Assembly (NCBI GenBank): GCA_028701335.1
Contig: JAQVQY010000013.1
Span: 1-34,327, forward strand
DNA length: 34,327 nt
From: Eubacteriales bacterium
GTDB lineage: Bacteria; Bacillota; Clostridia; Christensenellales; Aristaeellaceae
Direction of reading: 5' to 3'
Every line of letters starts with the position of its first letter. Positions within the stretch are counted from its first letter, which is position 1. The notes under the pieces were generated by a model. It was given only the letters and a program-made list of their open reading frames with translations. It made no database searches and had not been told where the DNA came from. The position numbers and the translations under genes were made by a program. Positions 26,238-32,917 of this stretch are shown here, piece by piece.

Positions 26238-26266
26238 ATCCTACATCGCCTATTGCCGGCTGTCAA
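26238..26266 (-). promoter_or_regulatory. Promoter of the riboswitch-ribU-tsaE-tsaB-rimI unit, inside the galK 3' end
   Basis: Minus strand TTGACA (26266-26261, perfect), 17-base spacer, TAGGAT (26243-26238). The galK stop codon (26252-26250) falls inside the spacer. The predicted start, about 7 bases beyond the -10, is just before the aptamer's P1 helix, as expected for a riboswitch transcript. Confidence 0.7.
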
Positions 26267-27548
26267 GCGTTGGCCCCACCAGGGCCGCGCCCTCTGCCCG
26301 CACATCCAGCACATGGCAGCTGCCCGGGCCAAAGAGGCTGTCCATGCGGCGGGTGAATTCCGCCACCTTGTCTTCAGGCACGAAGTTCAGCGTGGTGCCG
26401 GCAAAGCCCCCGCCATGCACCCGGCAGGCGCCCTCATCCTTAAGGATTTCCCGTGCGGTTGCCAGCGCCAGCGCCAGGGGCTGGGCTTTGGGCTCAACAT
26501 AAAGGTTTTGCAGCAGCGTCCAGGAAGACAGGCCGCTCTCATTTACCATGCCAAAGAACAGGCCCAATTCTCCCGCCTTTAGAGCGCCCACGGCCCGGCT
26601 GACCCGCTCGTTTTCGTTATAGAAATGAAGCGCCCGCAATACCGCCCGGTCCCCGGTCTTCTCCCGGATCTCTGGCAGACGCCTGGTGAACTCCTCCTTG
26701 CCGCGCTCCCGAAGCACCCCAGCGCCCATGGCCCTGGCCACTGCCTGCATTTCCGACTGGATGGCGCTGTACGCCGGGGTCAGGTCGCCATGGCTGCCCC
26801 GGGTGTCCACCACCACCAGGTGGAAGCCGGAGGCGGCGAATGAAAATGCAAGCGCCTCAATGTCCGGCGTGTCTTTGGCGAAGTCCATGGCCACCAGGCC
26901 GCCCACGGCGGAGGCCATCTGGTCCATCAGCCCTGAGGGTTTGCCAAAATGAACGTTCTCTGCGTATTGCCCCGCCTGGGCGCGCAGCTGGGCGTTCATG
27001 CTGAAGCTGTTAAACAACGCGTCGAAAACCCCCACCATCGCCACCTCGAAGGCGGCGGAGGAAGAAAGGCCGGAGCCGGGCATCACCTGGGAAGTGACAA
27101 CGGCGTCAAAGCCGCCAATTTTTAGCCCCAGAGCCGACATCCTGGCGGCCACGCCCCGGATGAGTGAAGCGGTGGTGCCGTTCTCCTCAGGCGCGGGTTC
27201 AAGTTGGCCCAAATCCAGGGTCAGGAGAGCGTAGCCCTCGCTCTTGAGGCGCAGGGTTAGATCCCGCCGGGGGGATGCCAGGGCCAGGGTGTCCAGGTTT
27301 ACCGCCGCCGCCAGCACCCGGCCCCGGTTGTGGTCGGTGTGGTTGCCGATGATCTCCGTCCGGCCAGGGGCCGAAACCAGGCATAAGTCCGCTCCCTCGC
27401 CGTAAACCGCTTGATATTCGTTAAAAAGGCAGGCATATCGTGCGGTTTGCGCCCGCAAGGTATCATTATCCTGCCCATAAAGCTCTGAAAGGCGCTTTTG
27501 CCCAGCCGCCGTCCTCAGCCAGCGGCGGTATCTTTCATGGTCCAACAT
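26250..27548 (-). CDS. galK: Galactokinase (GHMP family)
   Basis: GalK phosphorylates galactose to galactose-1-phosphate in the Leloir pathway. The 432 residues carry the galactokinase signature as GRTEIIGNHTDHNRG (62-76), the GHMP ATP motif PGSGLSSSAAFE (157-168), and the C-terminal GGGFAGTTLNFVP glycine-rich block. It is slightly longer at the N-terminus than the Bacillus protein, as in many clostridia. A related GHMP sugar kinase cannot be fully excluded, since the signature has Thr-Glu-Ile where many enzymes have Val-Asn-Leu. The ATG at 27548 overlaps the solute-binding gene by 14 bases, with GGAGGG upstream. No galT or galE is in this window. Confidence 0.88.
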   Translation of the reverse strand: MLDHERYRRWLRTAAGQKRLSELYGQDNDTLRAQTARYACLFNEYQAVYGEGADLCLVSAPGRTEIIGNHTDHNRGRVLAAAVNLDTLALASPRRDLTLRLKSEGYALLTLDLGQLEPAPEENGTTASLIRGVAARMSALGLKIGGFDAVVTSQVMPGSGLSSSAAFEVAMVGVFDALFNSFSMNAQLRAQAGQYAENVHFGKPSGLMDQMASAVGGLVAMDFAKDTPDIEALAFSFAASGFHLVVVDTRGSHGDLTPAYSAIQSEMQAVARAMGAGVLRERGKEEFTRRLPEIREKTGDRAVLRALHFYNENERVSRAVGALKAGELGLFFGMVNESGLSSWTLLQNLYVEPKAQPLALALATAREILKDEGACRVHGGGFAGTTLNFVPEDKVAEFTRRMDSLFGPGSCHVLDVRAEGAALVGPTLDSRQ

Positions 27549-29073
27549 CAGTCAAGCCCTCCGTGCGATTATAAATCCCCTGCCAGAATGACAGGAATGC
27601 TTCCAATCCCAGCGCCTGAAGCTCCTGCTCAAACACGGCGAACTGCTCCCGGGTCACTTCCCACTCCCCCAGCACAAAACGGGCAATGGACTCGTCCACA
27701 TACCGCCCGATCGCCTCCTGAAGCGGGGCAATGGCCGCCTCTTCATCAGCGCTAAGAGAAAAAGGCGGAAAGGGTGTTTTGACCGCGTCCGTCACGATGT
27801 CCACCTGCTCGGAAACGCTCCTGATCACAGAATCGGTATAGCCGCGCTGGAAAGCGTCGCTGGAAACGCCGGGGAGGGCCGTCCCGGTCGCGATGACGGC
27901 GTTGGCCTGGTACTCCGCGTCGCTGATACCGGGTACGCTCCGCCAGCTCCCATCCCCGTCCACCACATAGTCCACTCCCTCCTGGCCGATGGCAGCCATC
28001 ACCGCGCCTTCCTGGGTGTATAAGGAATCCACCCATTCAAGGGCTCCGGCCGCATCCCGGCAGGCGGTGGTAAGGGCAAATGTTCCCGTGATCACCGGCT
28101 GGGCGATGGGCCTGTAGACCCGCTCGCCGTTGTACTCAAGGGGCCTCAGTGCCGCGTACTGCTCCCCCCACTCCAGCGGGACCAAATAGCTGGGCAGGGG
28201 TGAAAAGAATGCACCAAAGGTGTTGGTAGCTTTCCCATCCGTTACCCGCCGCAGGGCGTCCGCGGTGGAAAAGCCGTCACGGGCCAGCAGCCCTTCCTGA
28301 TACAATTCGCGGCACCAAACGATGAATGCCTCAAACTCCTTCTCAAGCGGGACAAAACGCACTTCTCCCTGGTCTACAAACAGGTTGTAATCATTGCCCA
28401 CAAGGCCAAAGGCGTGGGCCAGGTATTTCAGGTCATAGGCGCCCAGGAAGGACAGCGGCACCTCATCCGCCCGGCCGTTGCGGTTGGGGTCACGGGATTT
28501 GAAGGCCTTCAGCACTTCCATAAACTCCATGTTATCCCGCGGAATGTCAAGGCCAAGCGTATCAAGCCAGGCCTTGTTAATCCACAGCACGTTCTGCGCC
28601 GGAGCCGTCTCTACAAAAGGCAGCGCCGCGATCTGCCCGCCCGGCAGGGTGATTGCCTGGCGGATCACCGGGTTCTCCTCCACGAGCGCGGTCAGGTTTG
28701 GGCAATGTTTATCAAGATGGGGCGCCAGGTCCGCCAGCACGCCCTTCTCCAAAAGCGACGAAGCTTCCGCCGGGGACAGCGCCGCCTTGAACAGCACATC
28801 CGGCAACTCCGCGCTTACGGTCATGGCCGCCAGCGCCTCCCGGTAGGCCCCCTCATCCGAATACTGGCGGAAAGTGAACGCGAAGCCGGTTTTTTCCGCC
28901 ATGCGCGCGAAAAAGCGGTTGCTGGCCCAGTCCCGGTTAAGGGACGCGTCTTCCAGCCCCATCACCACCAGGCTGTCCGCAGACGCCGGCGGCATCATCC
29001 CTGACATAAGCCCAGCCAGGCAAAAAAAAGCCAGCGCGCGCCCAAGTGTTTTCTTTATCATCAAATGATTCAT
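27535..29073 (-). CDS. Extracellular solute-binding protein, family 1 type, without a lipobox
   Basis: This 512-residue protein resembles the sugar-binding proteins of ABC importers found in Clostridia and Paenibacillus. It has a signal peptide (MIKKTLGRALAFFCLAGLMSG then an AxA site, PASA-DS), a DPNRNGRADEVPL calcium-loop-like string typical of these proteins, and the GDGSWRSV...ISDAEYQ region. The N-terminus has no L-x-G-C lipobox, unusual for a Gram-positive binding protein, so it may be released or held by another partner. The ATG at 29073 overlaps the traX stop (ATGA), and its end overlaps galK, suggesting a sugar ligand. No permease or ATPase genes are nearby. Confidence 0.82.
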   Translation of the reverse strand: MNHLMIKKTLGRALAFFCLAGLMSGMMPPASADSLVVMGLEDASLNRDWASNRFFARMAEKTGFAFTFRQYSDEGAYREALAAMTVSAELPDVLFKAALSPAEASSLLEKGVLADLAPHLDKHCPNLTALVEENPVIRQAITLPGGQIAALPFVETAPAQNVLWINKAWLDTLGLDIPRDNMEFMEVLKAFKSRDPNRNGRADEVPLSFLGAYDLKYLAHAFGLVGNDYNLFVDQGEVRFVPLEKEFEAFIVWCRELYQEGLLARDGFSTADALRRVTDGKATNTFGAFFSPLPSYLVPLEWGEQYAALRPLEYNGERVYRPIAQPVITGTFALTTACRDAAGALEWVDSLYTQEGAVMAAIGQEGVDYVVDGDGSWRSVPGISDAEYQANAVIATGTALPGVSSDAFQRGYTDSVIRSVSEQVDIVTDAVKTPFPPFSLSADEEAAIAPLQEAIGRYVDESIARFVLGEWEVTREQFAVFEQELQALGLEAFLSFWQGIYNRTEGLTDVGP

Positions 29074-29822
29074 ACTCGCACCAAAAGCTTGATCAGCCAG
29101 AGTATCAGCAGATGCCCGGGGTAGGCGGCGTAACTGAGCCACTTTGGCAGGCGGATGCCGCTATCCGTTCTTACCATCATCAGCGGCAGCGCCAGAATAG
29201 CCAGAAACTGAAGGCTGATACGCGATATATGGGAATTGATGGCCTGGTCCAGCATCAAAAAGCCCGTATTCAGGCTGACGCCCCTGAACACCGCGAAGGA
29301 ACCGGTACCCCACAGGAGGCAGAAGCTCACCATCAACGCCGCCAGGCCGCCCCGGGTATGCCGCGCCAGGTACATGAGGATAATCAGCAGCACCCCCTGC
29401 CAGCCATAGTCCATGGTGACGGCGGTTGCCACCAGCAAACAGATGGCCGGCGCCCAAACGAAAGAGCCATACCGCCTCACCTGCATCCCACGGATGGCAA
29501 GCAGGCCCAAGAGCAGCGTGGCCAGCACATTCAGTTGATTCCAGGTGTGGTTAAGCGCCAGCATATAGAAAGGCTGCGCAATGATTCCAAGGGCCAAAAG
29601 CCTTAAGGCATAGCGGGTGAAGTTCCGCGTCCTGGCCGCTCCCACCGCGATTCCCCAGCAGAACAGCGGGAAAGCGATCCGCCCAATGACCCGGAGAAAC
29701 GTCAGGCGCGGAAAAAACACGGCCCCCACATGATCGATAATCATGGTCACAATGGCCGCCACCTGGATTAGCCCGTGGTCCGTGTTGGGGGCGGCCAGGC
29801 TCACCGGCCCATTCTCCCGCAT
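29070..29822 (-). CDS. TraX family integral membrane protein
   Basis: The 250-residue, mostly hydrophobic protein fits the TraX family: IVTMIIDHVGAVFFP near the start, then RVIGRIAFPLFCWGIAVGAARTRN, and about eight membrane segments, with YAAYPGHLLILWLIK at the end. TraX of the F plasmid acetylates the N-terminus of pilin, and the fold is related to membrane acyltransferases. Chromosomal Firmicutes copies have no known substrate, and nothing conjugative lies nearby. The ATG at 29822 has GAGGTGAT upstream and a good promoter; it begins a three-gene unit with the binding protein and galK. Confidence 0.85.
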   Translation of the reverse strand: MRENGPVSLAAPNTDHGLIQVAAIVTMIIDHVGAVFFPRLTFLRVIGRIAFPLFCWGIAVGAARTRNFTRYALRLLALGIIAQPFYMLALNHTWNQLNVLATLLLGLLAIRGMQVRRYGSFVWAPAICLLVATAVTMDYGWQGVLLIILMYLARHTRGGLAALMVSFCLLWGTGSFAVFRGVSLNTGFLMLDQAINSHISRISLQFLAILALPLMMVRTDSGIRLPKWLSYAAYPGHLLILWLIKLLVRV

Positions 29823-29841
29823 CAATATCACCTCGCCTGGC

Positions 29842-29870
29842 AGTATAAGCCACCGGGCGGCATCCGACAA
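29842..29870 (-). promoter_or_regulatory. Promoter of the traX-binding protein-galK unit
   Basis: Minus strand TTGTCG (29870-29865), 17-base spacer, TATACT (29847-29842; five of six). The start codon follows 20 bases after the -10, so the leader is short. Confidence 0.7.
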
Positions 29871-29880
29871 GCGGCTTATC

Positions 29881-29909
29881 TTGATGATTAAGGGTATATA
29901 TGGTAGGAT
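29881..29909 (+). promoter_or_regulatory. Candidate promoter of the surE operon
   Basis: TTGATG (29881-29886), 17-base spacer, TAGGAT (29904-29909), about 52 bases upstream of surE. An operator-like AAGCGCTT palindrome covers the predicted start site. Confidence 0.5.
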
Positions 29910-29914
29910 AACGC

Positions 29915-29930
29915 TTGGAAGCGCTTGTTT
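29915..29930. promoter_or_regulatory. cre-like / LacI-family operator candidate
   Basis: TTGGAAGCGCTTGTTT matches most positions of the CcpA cre consensus (TGWAARCGYTWNCW; two or three mismatches) around an AAGCGCTT core. It overlaps the predicted surE transcription start and lies about 45 bases upstream of the -35 of the divergent traX-galK promoter. The regulator is not in this window. Confidence 0.4.
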
Positions 29931-29961
29931 CCGGGACTTTGGTTTGCTGAAAGGACGGCCT

Positions 29962-30705
29962 ATGCGACTGCTTGTAACCAACGACGACGGCGTTGACGCG
30001 CCGGGTATCCTGACCCTGGCCAAAACCGCCGCCGCCGCGGGGCACGAGGTGCTGGTTTCTGCCCCTGCCACCCAGCAGAGCGCTGCGGGCCACCGGCTGA
30101 CCATCATCCAGAGCCTGATGGTGCGCGAGCGGCACCTGGACGCTGCCTTTTCCGCCTATGCGGTGGAGGGATCCCCGGTGGATTGCGTGCGCATCGGCAG
30201 GCGGCTGAGTGACAAGCCCTTTGATTTCTGCTTATCAGGCATCAACGACGGGGAGAATGTGGGAACGGCGCTTTTTTATTCCGGCACCGCGGCCGCGGCC
30301 CGGGAGGCCGCCATGCTCAACCTCCCCAGCATGGCCATCTCCATTGGCGTTGGGGCAGATGAGGACATGCGCGTCCACCTGGCCGAGCAGGCGCTGGTGA
30401 TCATGGAGTACATCCTGCGCCGGCCCATGCCGCGCCTCACCTTCTGTAACCTTAACGGGCCCGCGCTGCACCGGGGCGAGGTGAGACCGGCCAAGATCGC
30501 GCCCATCAGCGAGGCGTATTTTCTGGACGACTACGAGGAACGCGTCAATCCCCGCGGCATCAAGTACTTCTGGCTGGAAGAAGGGGTCAGGTACGAAAAA
30601 CCCGAGCCGGGAAGCGACCTGGCGCTGTTGATGGAAGGCCACATGACGGTGTCTTTTGTAGGCGGCTTCAGGAACCACAACGATCTCTACCGTCCCATGC
30701 TATGA
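29962..30705 (+). CDS. surE: SurE 5'/3'-nucleotidase
   Basis: SurE is a metal-dependent phosphatase acting on nucleoside monophosphates and short polyphosphates. The 247 residues start with LLVTNDDGVDAPGI (the Asp-Asp metal ligands at 8-9), followed by SAPATQQSAAGHRLT and SGINDGENVGTALFYSGT, which complete the active site. The longer upstream frame is not used because AAAGGA lies just before the ATG at 29962 and this gives the family N-terminus. The stop overlaps the next gene as ATGA, so it heads a four-gene plus-strand operon. Confidence 0.95.
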   Translation: MRLLVTNDDGVDAPGILTLAKTAAAAGHEVLVSAPATQQSAAGHRLTIIQSLMVRERHLDAAFSAYAVEGSPVDCVRIGRRLSDKPFDFCLSGINDGENVGTALFYSGTAAAAREAAMLNLPSMAISIGVGADEDMRVHLAEQALVIMEYILRRPMPRLTFCNLNGPALHRGEVRPAKIAPISEAYFLDDYEERVNPRGIKYFWLEEGVRYEKPEPGSDLALLMEGHMTVSFVGGFRNHNDLYRPML

Positions 30706-31952
30706 GGACAACCGGCCCTGAAATCCTGGTGGTGGGCGGCGGGCCGGCAGGCATGGCGGCAGCGCTGTTCGCCAAGAAAAAGGGCGCAAGCGTCCTGCTG
30801 CTGGAGCAAAACGAGAAGCTGGGCAAAAAACTTTACATCACCGGAAAGGGCCGGTGCAATGTCACAAACCAGGCAAGTGCAGAAGACTTCCTCGCCAATG
30901 TGCCGCGCAATCCCCGGTTTTTGTACGCGGCGCTTTCTTTTTTGCCTCCGGAAGGGCTAAGGGATTGGCTGAGGCGACTGGGCTGTGAAACGTTGGTGGA
31001 GCGGGGGCAGCGGGTGTTTCCCGCGTCGCAGAAGTCCTCGGATGTGATCAAGGCGCTCGCGCGGGGTCTGGATCCCGAAGAAATCCGCCTCCATTGCCCC
31101 GTAACTGAAGTATTAGCTGAGGATGGCCAGGTGACGGGCGTGAGGCTTCCTGACGGCAACCGCATCGCGGCCAGCGCCGTGGTGCTGGCCACCGGGGGAG
31201 TTACCTACCCCGTCACCGGATCCCGGGGTGAGGGGCACCGGATGGCCGGGGAACTGGGACATTCAGTGGGCGGGTTGTTGCCCTCTTTAGTGAGGCTTGA
31301 GGCTTCTGACGCCTGGATTCCTGAAGTGCAGGGGTTGACGCTTAAGAATGTGGCGCTCCACGCGGCGCTCAGCGGGAAAACCCGCTTTGCCCAGCAGGGA
31401 GAGCTGTTGTTCACCCACACGGGTATTTCCGGCCCCCTGGCGCTTACCTTAAGCAGCGTGCTGGCAGGGAGCGACTGGCAGAAAGTGACAGCCTGGGCGG
31501 ACCTGAAGCCGGCGCTGGACCGGGAAGTTCTCCTGAACAGGCTGAACCGGGACATCGCGCAGAACGGGCGCCGGCAACTGGGCACCCTCCTGCCGGAATA
31601 CCTGCCGGCAAGCCTGGCCAAAGTTTTCCCCGGCATAAGCGAAGTGGATGGGGAAAAGCAGTTAAGCCAGCTTACGGCAGCTGACCGTGCCGTACTCATT
31701 AACACGATGAAACGCCTGCCCCTGTCCCTTACCGGCCCTGGCCCCATCTTCCAGGCTGTGGTTACCCGGGGCGGCGTATCTGTCAGGGATATTTCGCCAT
31801 CCACCATGGAATCAAAGCGGATACGGGGACTTTATTTCGCGGGAGAAATCATCGATGTGGACGCCTTCACCGGAGGCTTCAACCTGCATATCGCGTTTGC
31901 CACCGGCGCCCTGGCGGGCGCAAGCGCCGCCGATAGTCTACAAGAAACATAG
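30702..31952 (+). CDS. BaiN/YhiN (HI0933) family FAD-dependent oxidoreductase
   Basis: The 416-residue flavoprotein has the dinucleotide motif VVGGGPAGMAAA (about 10-21), the family mark GKKLYITGKGRCNVTN (about 41-56), ATGGVTYPVTGSRGEGH, and the C-terminal FAGEIIDVDAFTGGFNLHIAFATG. Members have been named BaiN from bile-acid work; more recently the E. coli member YhiN was reported to make dihydrouridine in 23S rRNA. Given its housekeeping neighbours an rRNA role is plausible here, but this is inference. It overlaps surE by ATGA and ends in TAG, 17 bases before the exonuclease gene. Confidence 0.92.
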   Translation: MRTTGPEILVVGGGPAGMAAALFAKKKGASVLLLEQNEKLGKKLYITGKGRCNVTNQASAEDFLANVPRNPRFLYAALSFLPPEGLRDWLRRLGCETLVERGQRVFPASQKSSDVIKALARGLDPEEIRLHCPVTEVLAEDGQVTGVRLPDGNRIAASAVVLATGGVTYPVTGSRGEGHRMAGELGHSVGGLLPSLVRLEASDAWIPEVQGLTLKNVALHAALSGKTRFAQQGELLFTHTGISGPLALTLSSVLAGSDWQKVTAWADLKPALDREVLLNRLNRDIAQNGRRQLGTLLPEYLPASLAKVFPGISEVDGEKQLSQLTAADRAVLINTMKRLPLSLTGPGPIFQAVVTRGGVSVRDISPSTMESKRIRGLYFAGEIIDVDAFTGGFNLHIAFATGALAGASAADSLQET

Positions 31953-31969
31953 GATAATCAGGAGACTTT

Positions 31970-32917
31970 ATGCACTATATCGTCATGGATCTGGAATGGA
32001 ACCAACCGCTATCCCACCGCAGCGCGCCCTACCGGCGCCTGGGCAACCAACTGATGTTTGAGGTCATTCAGATCGGCGCCGTGAAGCTGGATAGGAACCT
32101 GCGCATGCGCGGTTCCTTCAACCAATTTATCGCCCCGGCCAACTATAGAAAACTTCACCCCCGCATTTCCCGAATCACCGGCATCAGGCAGGAGGACCTG
32201 GACCAGACGCCTGATTTCGCCCAAGCTTTTGCCCGCTTTGTGGACTGGTGCGGGGAGGACTTCGCGCTTTCCACCTGGGGCTGTGATGATATCTCGGTCC
32301 TCCATCAGAATATCGCGTTTTTTGTCAAGGGCCACCCCATTCCCCCGGTGTATGACCTGCAGCGCCTGTATGGAGACATTTCGGGAGAGACAAAAAACCG
32401 CTCCGGGTTAAAAAGCGCCATGAATGCCCTGGGCATCAGGCCCACCGCCGAGCATCCCTTCCACTCGGCTGTGGATGATGCCTATTACACCGCTCTGGTG
32501 TTCCAGCGTTTTCCCGACCCCACGGCCCTCCTCAACCATCCCCAGAGCGTGCGAACCTTTGGCCGGCAGCGCGCACGCCAGGAGGGGAAGGCAGACACCC
32601 TGCGCTTCTCTTCACTGGCCCAAGCCCTCCTGAGCAAGCCCGCCCAGCAGCCCAATTGTCCCGTCTGCGGCAAGCGCGCGGACATCCCCGAGGGCTATGT
32701 CATGATGGAACCGGACCGCTGCCGCGCCCTGGCGGACTGCCAGGAGCACGGGCTGTTGATGATCGACTTAAGCCTGGAGAAGGACGATAAAGGCAACGCG
32801 CGGGTAAAGCGCAGCGCCATGGTCTCGGATGTACAGAACGCCGCTTATGTCAAAACCAAGCACCTGCAGTGGGCCAATAAGGTGGCGGCCAGCCGGCAAA
32901 AGGAGGCATCGGCATGA
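31970..32917 (+). CDS. DEDDh 3'-5' exonuclease (KapD/ERI-1-like) with C-terminal zinc-ribbon-like segment
   Basis: The 315-residue protein opens with YIVMDLEWNQ, giving the catalytic Asp7 and Glu9. It continues with STWGCDD (Asp106/107) and HSAVDDAYYTA (His165, Asp169), so all DEDDh ligands are present. The layout is like KapD and ERI-1-type exonucleases, which may act on RNA or DNA. A C-terminal extension from about 230 has CPVCGK, then Cys251 and CQEH (Cys257, His260), suggesting a small metal-binding knuckle of unknown role. AGGAG precedes the ATG; the stop overlaps the kinase gene (ATGA). Substrate cannot be told from sequence. Confidence 0.88.
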   Translation: MHYIVMDLEWNQPLSHRSAPYRRLGNQLMFEVIQIGAVKLDRNLRMRGSFNQFIAPANYRKLHPRISRITGIRQEDLDQTPDFAQAFARFVDWCGEDFALSTWGCDDISVLHQNIAFFVKGHPIPPVYDLQRLYGDISGETKNRSGLKSAMNALGIRPTAEHPFHSAVDDAYYTALVFQRFPDPTALLNHPQSVRTFGRQRARQEGKADTLRFSSLAQALLSKPAQQPNCPVCGKRADIPEGYVMMEPDRCRALADCQEHGLLMIDLSLEKDDKGNARVKRSAMVSDVQNAAYVKTKHLQWANKVAASRQKEASA

